From: Phreatobacter stygius
GTDB lineage: Bacteria; Pseudomonadota; Alphaproteobacteria; Rhizobiales; Phreatobacteraceae
Length of the DNA stretch: 64,000 nt
Direction of reading: 5' to 3'
Assembly (NCBI RefSeq): GCF_005144885.1
Contig: NZ_CP039690.1
Coordinates: 3,919,001-3,983,000 of the forward strand
Shown here: piece after piece, positions 15,821 to 23,632 of the stretch
How the letters are laid out: each line of letters opens with the position of its first letter
How positions within the stretch are numbered: position 1 is the first letter of the stretch
Notes under the pieces: generated by a model
The model's database searches: none
Seen by the model: the letters and a program-made list of their open reading frames with translations, nothing else
Told to the model about the DNA's origin: nothing
Translations under genes and position numbers: made by a program

Positions 15821-17014
15821 ATGCCGACAGGCGTCGGCGACACAAGATCACGCCCCGCTGCCAAGGGAAGGAGCAACCGGGTGCGGATCGACGAAGTCAC
15901 AACGCGGGCCGATCTTAGACGCTTCGTCCGAATCCCGCGAGAGCTCTATTCGGGCCTGGCCGGCTTCGAGCCGCCGCTGGATTTCGAGCGGATGCAGCTG
16001 ATCGATCCGAAGCGCTCACCCTTCTTCAGCCATGGCGAGGCGGCCTTTTGGATCGCCTCCGACGGCAATGGCCGGCCGCTTGGCCGCATCTCCGCGCAAT
16101 TCGATCGGCTGACCCCGCCGGACAAGGTTCTGGTCGGCCATTTCGGCTGCCTCGAGGCGGTCGATGACCCGCGCGTCGTCGCGGCCCTGCTGGCGACCGC
16201 GCGCGACTGGCATGCCCGGCGCGGCCGCACGGCCCTCCAGGGTCCCTATACCTTTTCGATCAACGAGGAGGCCGGCCTGCAGGTCGAAGGCCAGGATCGG
16301 GGCGCCATGATCCTGATGCCCTGGCATCCCGCCTATCTCGGCGCCCATGTCGAAGCGGCGGGACTGGCGCCGCTGAAGGATCTGCTCGCCTATGTCATCG
16401 ATCTCGATCACGCCGCCAAGTGGCGCGGGCTGCAGGTCGGCAAACCTACCGGCCAGAGCCAGATGACCACCCGCATGCTCGACCTCTCGGCGCTCGACCG
16501 CGAGGCCGAGATCATGACCGAGCTGTTCAACGCCTCGTGGAACGACAATTGGGGCTTCATTCCGCTCGCCGCGCCGGAACTGGCGACCCTGCTCAAGGTG
16601 GCGCGGCCGATTCTCCGGCGCAATCACGCGACATTTCTGGAGATCGACGGGCGTGTCTCGGCCTTCGCCTTTGGCCTGCCCAATGCTTATGAGCTGTTCC
16701 GCGGGTTCGACGGGCGGCTCCTGCCGTTCAACTGGGCACGCGCCGCCTGGCGGGTCCTGACCCACCGGTTCGCCAGCTATCGCTTCACCTTGCTCGGCGT
16801 CCGCTCGGACCTGCGCGACACCACTTTCGGCGCCCGCCTGCCAATGGCCGCCATTGCCCAGCTGTTCGCCCAGAACCGCTATCCCGGCGAGCTTGAAATG
16901 AGCTGGATCCTCGACGACAACACGCGCATGCGCCGCATCATCGAACGCATCGGCGGCACGATCTACAAGCGTTATCGCATCTATGGCGATGTCGCCGGGA
17001 GCATCCAGGCATGA
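15821..17014 (+). CDS. GNAT-fold acyltransferase, candidate bacterial ceramide synthase
   Basis: A 397-residue protein of the family represented in Caulobacter by CC_1154/bCerS, the bacterial ceramide synthase described genetically by two groups. I recognise it by the text PKRSPFFSHGEAAFWIA, GRPLGRISAQFDRLTP, LQGPYTFSINEEAGLQVEG and, near the C-terminus, ELEMSWILDDNTRM. It would N-acylate a sphingoid base to make (dihydro)ceramide. I prefer the ATG at 15821 to a TTG at 15794. It overlaps the pgpA-like gene by four bases (ATGA), so the two are coupled. The identification rests on remembered family features and on context with spt and ACP, not on a search. Confidence 0.7.
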   Translation: MPTGVGDTRSRPAAKGRSNRVRIDEVTTRADLRRFVRIPRELYSGLAGFEPPLDFERMQLIDPKRSPFFSHGEAAFWIASDGNGRPLGRISAQFDRLTPPDKVLVGHFGCLEAVDDPRVVAALLATARDWHARRGRTALQGPYTFSINEEAGLQVEGQDRGAMILMPWHPAYLGAHVEAAGLAPLKDLLAYVIDLDHAAKWRGLQVGKPTGQSQMTTRMLDLSALDREAEIMTELFNASWNDNWGFIPLAAPELATLLKVARPILRRNHATFLEIDGRVSAFAFGLPNAYELFRGFDGRLLPFNWARAAWRVLTHRFASYRFTLLGVRSDLRDTTFGARLPMAAIAQLFAQNRYPGELEMSWILDDNTRMRRIIERIGGTIYKRYRIYGDVAGSIQA

Positions 17015-17517
17015 CCGATCCGGACCATCGCCCGGCCGGGACGGCGCGGCTCGACACGGCCTTCCTGATGCGTGCGCCGGCGCATCTCATCGCCCTGTCG
17101 GGCGGCGTCGGGCTGGTGCCGGTCGCTCCCGGCACCTTCGGCGCGCTGCTCGGCCTGCCGCTCGGCCTGGCGCTCGCCGCCGCCGGCTTCTGGCCGGCGG
17201 CCGCAGCCCTGGTTGCGGCTGGCCTGATCGGCGTCTGGGCCTGCGGTGCGACCGCCAGCGCCGCCGGCGTCCATGACCACCAGGCCATCGTGTTCGACGA
17301 GACCTGGGCGATGGCGGCGGTCGTCGCCTTTGCGCCGCCCGGCTACGCCATGCTGCTCGGCGGCTTCGTCGCCTTCCGCTTTTTCGATATCGTCAAGCCC
17401 TGGCCGATCGGCCGGATCGACCGGCGGGTCGAGGGCGGGCTCGGCATCATGCTCGATGATGCGCTGGCCGCGGTCTATGCGCTGGCCGCGGTGCATCTGG
17501 TCGCGCGTCTTCTTTAG
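17011..17517 (+). CDS. pgpA: PgpA-family lipid phosphatase
   Basis: A 168-residue membrane phosphatase of the phosphatidylglycerophosphatase A family. VPVAPGTFGALLGL, IVFDETW and FRFFDIVKPWPIG are family motifs, followed by GGLGIMLDDALAAV. The usual DExxG metal motif reads DETWAM here, a change in the Gly position. PgpA removes phosphate from phosphatidylglycerophosphate. A PgpA relative is, as I recall, also part of the Bacteroides inositol-lipid cluster as the proposed phosphatidylinositol-phosphate phosphatase. Coupling to the ceramide-synthase-like gene favours a lipid-specific role. It converges with the histidine kinase gene, the stop codons overlapping. Confidence 0.82.
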   Translation: MTDPDHRPAGTARLDTAFLMRAPAHLIALSGGVGLVPVAPGTFGALLGLPLGLALAAAGFWPAAAALVAAGLIGVWACGATASAAGVHDHQAIVFDETWAMAAVVAFAPPGYAMLLGGFVAFRFFDIVKPWPIGRIDRRVEGGLGIMLDDALAAVYALAAVHLVARLL

Positions 17518-18833
17518 GCCGCCGGCAGAGTCACCAGGACGGACAGGCCGCCGCCGGCGCGGTCCGACAGCACGACATCCCCGCCATGGGCGCGGACGAT
17601 CGAGCGGGCGACCGTCAGCCCCAGGCCGACGCCGCCGGTCTCCTTGTTGCGCGACAGCTCGAGCCGGTGGAACGGCGCGAAAACCGCCTCCTTGTCCTTG
17701 TCGTCGATGCCGGGGCCCTGGTCGGTCACCAGGACCTGCGCATTGAGCCCGTCCGCCGACACGCTGATATCGGCCCGCCCGCCATATTTGATGGCGTTTT
17801 CGATCACATTGGTCAGGGCCCGCTTGAGCGACAGCTTGCGGCCTTGGATCACCACCGCCCGCGGCGCCGCGAACCGGACCGGCTTGCCCATGTCGTCGAA
17901 GTCGGTCGCGATCGCCTCGACCAGCGACGCCAAGTCGACGGATCGCAAGGCCTCGTCCGACCGGTCGCCCTTGAGAAAGGCCAGCGCGCCCTCGATCATC
18001 GCCTCCATCTCGCCAATGTCGGCTTCGATTTCGGATCGGGTTTCCGGGCTTGGAACATCCTCGATGCGGAACCGCAGCCGGGTGAGCGGCGATTTCAGGT
18101 CGTGTGAAATCGCCGCCAGCGTCTGGCTCCGGTCGTCGATCAGCTTCTTGATGCGCACCTGCATCTCGTTGAAGGCGGCCGCCAGCTGTTTCACCTCGGT
18201 CGGACCGCTTTCGGCAACCTTGACCACCTCGACCCCCGTCGAGAACTGCCGGGCCGCGTCGGCAACCACCTTCAGCGGCCGCGTCAGCCAGCCGAGCAGA
18301 AGCACGGCGACCAGCAGCAGGCCGCCGGCCATCAGTGTGGTCGAGTAGAGCGTGCCGTCACCCGATAGCGGCGGGATACGCACCGACACGACGCTGACAT
18401 TGACCCAGCTGCGATCCGGCAATTGCATCGAGATCATCGCGATGTGCTCGTCATCGCGCAGGGTAGCGCTGGTTCCGATCACCAGGTTGCCGCCGCCAAG
18501 TTCCGGGGCGATGTCCAGGAGCCGCTTCCGCATGCCTTCGAGGCGCCCGACGCCGGGACCGCCGGCAACCGCGTGTTCGGCCAAGCTCCAGTGAATGTCG
18601 AACGGCCCGCCGGCCAGGGCATGCGCGGTCAGTTCGCGTTCGGCGGCCGGTACGCGCATCACCGTGCGCATGATCGACACCAGCCGTTCGGCGAGCCGCT
18701 CGTCGTTGTTGGAGGTGATCTCGGCCTGCAGCGACGCCTGATAGGTCCAGAGGCTGGCAACGTGCAGCACCCCGATCGCGATCATCAGGACGATGATCGT
18801 CCGGCCGGGAACCGAGTTGGCGAACCTGATCAC
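17514..18833 (-). CDS. Sensor histidine kinase (EnvZ/OmpB-type)
   Basis: A 439-residue membrane kinase. There is a transmembrane segment near residues 12-32, a periplasmic sensor to about 160, a second segment (LMAGGLLLVAVLLLGWL), and a HAMP region. The HisKA box is AAISHDLKSPLTRLRF. The ATPase motifs are NVIENAIKYGG (N box), DQGPGID (G1) and GVGLGLTVARSIVRAHGG (G2). Its start overlaps the response-regulator stop (18830-18833), so the pair is co-translated. A porin gene lies divergently upstream, which recalls EnvZ/OmpR control of porins, but the target is not proven. Confidence 0.93.
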   Translation of the reverse strand: MIRFANSVPGRTIIVLMIAIGVLHVASLWTYQASLQAEITSNNDERLAERLVSIMRTVMRVPAAERELTAHALAGGPFDIHWSLAEHAVAGGPGVGRLEGMRKRLLDIAPELGGGNLVIGTSATLRDDEHIAMISMQLPDRSWVNVSVVSVRIPPLSGDGTLYSTTLMAGGLLLVAVLLLGWLTRPLKVVADAARQFSTGVEVVKVAESGPTEVKQLAAAFNEMQVRIKKLIDDRSQTLAAISHDLKSPLTRLRFRIEDVPSPETRSEIEADIGEMEAMIEGALAFLKGDRSDEALRSVDLASLVEAIATDFDDMGKPVRFAAPRAVVIQGRKLSLKRALTNVIENAIKYGGRADISVSADGLNAQVLVTDQGPGIDDKDKEAVFAPFHRLELSRNKETGGVGLGLTVARSIVRAHGGDVVLSDRAGGGLSVLVTLPAA

Positions 18834-19606
18834 TCGCGCCTGACCGCCGGGCTGAACATATAGCCGACGCCGCGCACCGTCCGGATCATCGAGTGAGGAT
18901 TGTTCGCTTCGTCGATCTTCTTGCGCAGCCTGCTGATCTGCACGTCGATGCTGCGGTCGAACCCGCTCGCGGACCGGTTGCGCGACGCATCCAGCAGATG
19001 TTCGCGCGTCAGCACGCGCTGTGGCGCCTCGAGCAATGTCAGCAGGAGATCGTAGTCGCCGCTGGTCAGCTCGATGACGACGCCCCGCGGGTCGATCAGG
19101 TCCCGCCGCAAGGTATCCAGCGTCCAGTCTTCGAAGACATATTTTCGCGCCCGCGTGCCCGGTTCGCTCTCACGCGGCCCGAGGCTCCGGCGCAACACCG
19201 CATTGATGCGCGCAAGCAATTCGCGCGGGTTGAACGGCTTGGTCAGATAGTCGTCGGCGCCGATCTCCAATCCGACGATGCGGTCGGTGTCGTCGCCCTT
19301 GGCGGTCAGCATGACGATCGGGATCTGCGACCGGGCGCGCAGCTCCCGGCAGAGGTCGAGACCGCTCAGGCCGGGCAGCATCACATCCAGGATGACCAGG
19401 TCGATCGTTGCATGGTCGACCACCTCCCGCATCTCGTAGCCATCGCGTGCGACGCTGACCTTGAACCCGTTGGCGCGGAGAAACTTGGCGACCAGCTGGC
19501 GGATCTGCCCGTCATCGTCGACCACCAACACATGAGTACCGCCAGGTTCCGGCAGTGCGCGCGTCGCCGTGTTGTCCGGCGGCCGTAAGATCATCTCGGA
19601 TGGCAT
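18830..19606 (-). CDS. OmpR/PhoB family response regulator
   Basis: A 258-residue regulator. The receiver domain (about residues 24-140) has the acidic pair VVDDD, the phospho-acceptor Asp in LVILDVMLPG, Thr in MLTAKG and Lys in DDYLTKPF. The C-terminal winged helix ends in SRLRKKIDEANN...RGVGYMF-type text, typical of OmpR. It is the first gene of the two-component operon. Tandem inverted repeats at 19874-19912, about 270 bases upstream, could be its operators or those of another regulator. Confidence 0.94.
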   Translation of the reverse strand: MPSEMILRPPDNTATRALPEPGGTHVLVVDDDGQIRQLVAKFLRANGFKVSVARDGYEMREVVDHATIDLVILDVMLPGLSGLDLCRELRARSQIPIVMLTAKGDDTDRIVGLEIGADDYLTKPFNPRELLARINAVLRRSLGPRESEPGTRARKYVFEDWTLDTLRRDLIDPRGVVIELTSGDYDLLLTLLEAPQRVLTREHLLDASRNRSASGFDRSIDVQISRLRKKIDEANNPHSMIRTVRGVGYMFSPAVRRE

Positions 19607-20330
19607 GAAGCACCGTGAAATAGGAACGTCCGGTCTATACTTTCGAAGTGTCTCGTTCGGGTTTCACGATTGTTACAAAGTGTGTCCGGCGCCTGCTCAT
19701 GACGATCTCTGACTGCGGCGGACGAACCGGAATGCGGCGTCTGACGGCGAAGTTGTCCCTGGACGCGCGCCGTCTCGACGGCGCGGCCTCACCGCGGCCG
19801 GCCAGATACCCCAGGCATCTGAAAGTGACCGCAGAAGTGTACGCCAGATGATGTCAGCTGCGTGTGGAGGGTGTTTCAATATATTCGTGAAATATTTCAA
19901 AATATACTGAAATAAAATCGCCATTGACTCATATAGGTTCAGTTTTTACCGTCAATACTGCCGCATGAGTCGAAACGGAGAAACATAGAGCGGCATTGTT
20001 TGACGAAATTGCTTCAAGTCGAGGCGTTGGATCCATGTGATGGCCTCGCCGTGGCGGAGTCGTCAATGGGATTGGCCGCGTATTCGGACGTTATTGCCGA
20101 AGCGAACTGAGTCAGGGAAGAAAACATCGAACGCGATTGATCGCTGAAAGTTCCGTTGGCGGGGCGACGCAGACATCGATCGCCATCTGTTCAGTCAAAA
20201 GATCAAAAAATCTCAGATCGGCGCGTGAATGCTTCGCACAACCGGCGGCGCATAAGCGCGTCGAACTAAATCATCATGTCCAGAGCTCAAAAGAGCCGGA
20301 CGACAATCAGGATAGTGGGAGATCTGTCGC
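19607..20330. other. Long intergenic region between the two-component system and the porin
   Basis: This 724-base stretch has no convincing coding frame. It contains an AT-rich core (about 19860-19960) with tandem inverted repeats, listed separately, and the porin leader with GGGAGA about 10 bases before the ATG at 20331. Room exists for a small RNA, but I see no clear terminator to support one. Confidence 0.6.
19874..19912. promoter_or_regulatory. Two tandem TTTCA-N8/9-TGAAA inverted repeats
   Basis: TTTCA at 19874-19878 pairs with TGAAA at 19888-19892 (9-base gap), and TTTCA at 19895-19899 pairs with TGAAA at 19908-19912 (8-base gap). The two sites are about 20 bases apart, two helical turns, in an AT-rich island between the divergent response-regulator and porin genes. 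This is what tandem dimer operators look like. Confidence 0.55.
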
Positions 20331-21806
20331 ATGACAATAAAACGAGAAGTATTCTTGGGCTGCGCCATCGGATTGACGGCCGTCACGGGGGCCAACGCCG
20401 CCGATCTGCCGGGCAAGGCAAGCCCGGCGGAGTATGTGCGGATCTGCGACACCTATGGCGCGGGATTTTACTTCATCCCGGGGACCGACACATGCCTTCG
20501 CATCGGAGGTTTTGTCCGCGCCGACTATGTTGTGAATTCCTCGGCGGGAAACCGGACGAATCCCGCCACCGGCGTCACCTCTCTCGGCACATCATATTTC
20601 GATCAGCTGTATTCGACATCTGTACGCATGACGCTGAATTTTGATGCGCGCTCGAACACCGAATACGGATTGCTTCGCGCATTCGGCCAGTTCAGCGCCT
20701 ACCGGGGCCCATTCAGTGGCTCCGTCAATTCCCAAGGCCTGATCAACGGCGGCGTTGGCCAGTCACCGCGCGCTTCGGCGATCAATGTCGAGCGGGCCTT
20801 TATTCAGTTCGCGGGGTTCACGGCGGGCTTCTCGAGTTCGTTCTTCAATTTCTATCAGGGCGATCTTCAGTATTCGGGTAGCTTTGCAACGACCGCCCGC
20901 GGGACCACCGTGCTGGCCTATACGGCCTCGCTCGGCTCCGGTTTCTCGGCGTCGGTCGCCATTGAGGATTCAATGTATCGGCGGCACGGCAACGGCGATG
21001 TCTTTCTCGACGGCGCGGCTGGCCCCAACCAGGTTCCGCTGTCGCGACCGCTGTCCGGGCTCTATGGCCTGACCTACGGGCCTCAGAAGCTGCCCGACAT
21101 TGTTGCGAACCTGCGCGTCGATCAGGCGTGGGGCTCCGCGCAGCTCATGGGTGCGCTTCATCAACTCACCGACGTCGGTTGGAACGCGGCACCCGTCACT
21201 ACCGCCGGCGGCCGGAACTTCGGCGCGCCCATTGCCGCCGCCGGCGACAAGCTCGGTTGGGTCGTCGGTGGCGGTGTCCGCCTCAACCTCGATATGCTTG
21301 CCCGTGGCGACGTTCTCTGGCTGCAGGCGGTCTATGCCAACGGGGCTCTCGACTACGCTTTCAGCGTGGGCAATCAGGGCGGTGACCGTGAGGGCATCTA
21401 TGGCGCGGGAAATCTTGCAGGCGTCAATGCGCTCAACACGCAATTGCGGGACGGCATCGTCAATACGGCGAGCGCCACCCCAACGATCCAGACCACGAAG
21501 GCGTGGTCGGTCGCGGCCGGGTTCCGCCACTTCTGGACCCCGGCATTGCGTTCGGCGATTTTCGGGTCCTATTCCAAGATCGATCAGCCGGCCGCGTCGT
21601 CGCTCTGGAACCTGAAATACGCGACGGTCGGCGTGAACACGATCTGGTCGCCGGTGCGCAACCTCGATCTCGGCCTGGAGCTTGTCTATCACAATATTCA
21701 AGCGCGGACGCAGGCCGGCGGCATTCCGATCATTACGCCGAGCAGCACGCCGCGTGGCTCCGAGGGAGCCTGGGTGGCAACCGCCCGGGTGCAGCGCAAC
21801 TTCTGA
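20331..21806 (+). CDS. Outer membrane porin (alphaproteobacterial Porin_2 family)
   Basis: A 491-residue porin. It has a signal peptide (MTIKREVFLGCAIGLTAVTG, cleavage after GANA) and the family opening AADLPGKASPAEYVRICDTYGAGFYFIPGTDT-type text. That is followed by LRIGGFVRADYVV, the first beta strand. The last residues AWVATARVQRNF end in Phe, as required for outer-membrane insertion. It would form a trimeric general-diffusion channel. It stands alone as a single gene, divergent from the two-component system, which may regulate it. Confidence 0.93.
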   Translation: MTIKREVFLGCAIGLTAVTGANAADLPGKASPAEYVRICDTYGAGFYFIPGTDTCLRIGGFVRADYVVNSSAGNRTNPATGVTSLGTSYFDQLYSTSVRMTLNFDARSNTEYGLLRAFGQFSAYRGPFSGSVNSQGLINGGVGQSPRASAINVERAFIQFAGFTAGFSSSFFNFYQGDLQYSGSFATTARGTTVLAYTASLGSGFSASVAIEDSMYRRHGNGDVFLDGAAGPNQVPLSRPLSGLYGLTYGPQKLPDIVANLRVDQAWGSAQLMGALHQLTDVGWNAAPVTTAGGRNFGAPIAAAGDKLGWVVGGGVRLNLDMLARGDVLWLQAVYANGALDYAFSVGNQGGDREGIYGAGNLAGVNALNTQLRDGIVNTASATPTIQTTKAWSVAAGFRHFWTPALRSAIFGSYSKIDQPAASSLWNLKYATVGVNTIWSPVRNLDLGLELVYHNIQARTQAGGIPIITPSSTPRGSEGAWVATARVQRNF

Positions 21807-22143
21807 CCTGAAGTCGAACATCATTGGCGCCCGGTGGCCGTGTGCCGCCGGGGGCCTTGAGCACAGCCGCCACTGAAGGTGTGCCCGCCTTGGTTGCTGT
21901 GCTCCTCTTGCGCTGGCTGGTGTCCATGCCTCCTGAAGCGGATGCCAGCCAGCCAACTGGATCGATGAGCGGTATTTCCAGTGGCAACGCTTATCCGTCG
22001 GTGGCGAGGACGCCCATCGATTGATGCCGGAAAGTTACGGCCGGGCCCGGCGAAAATCGCGAGCCGTTCGTTAGCCCGGCAATCGACGGCGGAAGACCGA
22101 TGCGCAAGTCCCGTAAGCTGCGCGGCGTCACCGGCAGGATCCT
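21807..22143. other. Intergenic stretch without a recognisable gene
   Basis: The 337 bases between the porin and the DUF411 gene contain only short frames with no recognisable motif. I see no strong hairpin plus T-run. Confidence 0.5.
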
Positions 22144-22620
22144 TCAGCCGTCGATGCGGTCCGACCCGCGAAAGCGCATGAAAACGGCTGCGCTGTCGGT
22201 GCCGAAAGCCATGACGTCATAGGTCTCGGCCGGCTCGCCCGGCACCTCCATGCCCGGCGATCCGATCGGCATGCCGGGTACCGCGAGGCCGCGCACGGCC
22301 GGGCGTTCGGCGAGCAGCCGCTCGAGCGCCGCCACCGGCACATGGCCTTCGATGACATAACCGTCGACCTCGGCCGTATGGCAGGATCGCATCGCAACGG
22401 GGACGCCGAGCCGCGCCTTGACCGCATTGACCCTGACGTCTTCGACGACCCTGGTCGGAAATCCGGCGGCGGCGATATGCTCGACCCAGGCGCCGCAGCA
22501 GCCGCAGGACGGATCCTTGTGCACGACGACGATCGGCTTGGCCGCAGCCGCGGTCGATCGGGCACCGGTCGCGCCGGCCAAGGCCAGCGCCGTGAGAAAT
22601 ACTCTTCGATCGACGGCCAT
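22144..22620 (-). CDS. DUF411 family periplasmic metal-binding protein
   Basis: A 158-residue exported protein. A Tat-like signal (MAVDRRVFLTALALAGATG) precedes the DUF411 core VVVHKDPSCGCCGAWVEHI, whose Cys pair probably binds copper. SCHTAEVDGYVIEGHVP is the second signature. The start at 22620 is supported by GGAGGTGAG just upstream; a longer frame from 22725 is not. DUF411 proteins are common in copper and silver resistance clusters, and here it follows CusF-like, cupredoxin and multicopper oxidase genes on the same strand. Its exact role is not established. Confidence 0.88.
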   Translation of the reverse strand: MAVDRRVFLTALALAGATGARSTAAAAKPIVVVHKDPSCGCCGAWVEHIAAAGFPTRVVEDVRVNAVKARLGVPVAMRSCHTAEVDGYVIEGHVPVAALERLLAERPAVRGLAVPGMPIGSPGMEVPGEPAETYDVMAFGTDSAAVFMRFRGSDRIDG

Positions 22621-22733
22621 GGTTCTCACCTCCGCCCCTTGCGTTATTCCATCTGTTTCAAGCTGTTTCAAGGCGACACGCGCTGGTCGGAGCCCGGTCG
22701 CGCCGCTCCGCGAGCGCCGGCGCAAACGGCCAT

Positions 22734-22763
22734 GAGCCGACCGCGATCGGGCGCGGTCGGCTC
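22734..22763 (-). terminator. Perfect 12-bp hairpin between cusF-like and DUF411 genes
   Basis: GAGCCGACCGCG (22734-22745) pairs perfectly with 22752-22763 around a 6-base loop. It lies downstream of the CusF-like stop. There is no T-run, so it may be an attenuator or an RNA-stabilising hairpin rather than a full terminator. Confidence 0.5.
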
Positions 22764-22829
22764 ACGCGTCAGCTGCAACCCCGGAGACAATCGCCAAGGC
22801 CCGGGGGCGTCTCGCCGCCGCCGGCCGTC

Positions 22830-23123
22830 TCAGCGGGCGCGCTGGATGCGGGTAATGGTGATGTTGCCATTGACGCGGTCGGCATCGAAGCGGACCCGAT
22901 CACCTTCACGCACCTGCTGCAGCATGGCTGGATCGGCGACCCGGAAGACCATGGTCATGCCGTCCATGTCCAGGTTCGGGATGGGTCCGTGCTTGAGCGT
23001 GATCCGGCCACGCTCGGCTTCGATCTTGACGACCTCGCCGGTCACCGCCTGGGCGGTCGCCGTGGCGACGTGGCCCATGGTCGTGACGGCAAGGGCGAGG
23101 GCGAGAGCTTTGATGATATACAT
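22830..23123 (-). CDS. CusF-like periplasmic copper-binding protein
   Basis: A 97-residue secreted protein: signal peptide to about residue 25 (ALALAVTTMGHVATATA), then an OB-like barrel of the CusF/CusB-associated family. LDMDGMTMVFRV carries the Met/aromatic copper-site region, and ITLKHGPIPNLDM provides the His. CusF is a Cu(I)/Ag(I) chaperone that hands metal to the CusCBA pump. It sits in a copper operon with a cupredoxin, a multicopper oxidase and a TolC-like protein. The cognate-looking CusBA genes are about 14 kb away at 37-41.6 kb. Confidence 0.9.
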   Translation of the reverse strand: MYIIKALALALAVTTMGHVATATAQAVTGEVVKIEAERGRITLKHGPIPNLDMDGMTMVFRVADPAMLQQVREGDRVRFDADRVNGNITITRIQRAR

Positions 23124-23147
23124 GGGAACCTCCTCTCGTGGCGCCGC

Positions 23148-23606
23148 TCAGCGCACGTTGATCCGGCCATGCATGCCGGCCTGGTAATGACCCGGGATCA
23201 GGCAGGCATATTCGAAGGTGCCGGCATTGGTGAAACGCCAGACGATTTCGCCTGTTCTCGCGGGCTCGACCTTCACAGCATTCGGATCGGCATGTTCCAT
23301 GTCCGGATTGCGCTCCATCGCGGCCTTGTGGCGTTGATTGCCCTCGAGCGTATCGATGACCATCTCGTGGTCGAGCGCGCCGGCATTCTTGACCACGAAG
23401 CGCACCGTATCGCCCCGCTTGATGGTGATCTCGGCCGGTTCGAACAGCATGCGGCCGTCGCCTTCCAGCATCCGCACCTCGACGGTGCGCGTGACGCTGC
23501 CGGCATGACCGGCCTCGCCGGCGGGCGATGACGGGCCATGCGCTACCGCAATGCCGGTCAGGGCGATGGTGGCGGCAATGGCCAGCAGAGTTGAGTTCCT
23601 CGACAT
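23148..23606 (-). CDS. Cupredoxin family copper-binding protein (CopI-like)
   Basis: A 152-residue periplasmic cupredoxin. The signal peptide is LLAIAATIALTGIAVAHG. The type-1 copper ligands are visible as His in GALDHEMVID and the C-terminal Cys-x4-His-x4-Met in YACLIPGHYQAGM. The insertion rich in Met and His (HKAAMERNPDMEHADPN) is typical of copper-resistance cupredoxins. It lies between the CusF-like and multicopper oxidase genes, transcribed the same way. It may carry electrons or copper to the oxidase. Confidence 0.9.
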   Translation of the reverse strand: MSRNSTLLAIAATIALTGIAVAHGPSSPAGEAGHAGSVTRTVEVRMLEGDGRMLFEPAEITIKRGDTVRFVVKNAGALDHEMVIDTLEGNQRHKAAMERNPDMEHADPNAVKVEPARTGEIVWRFTNAGTFEYACLIPGHYQAGMHGRINVR

Positions 23607-23632
23607 GATCTGTCCTCGTCCGGGTCTGGATG

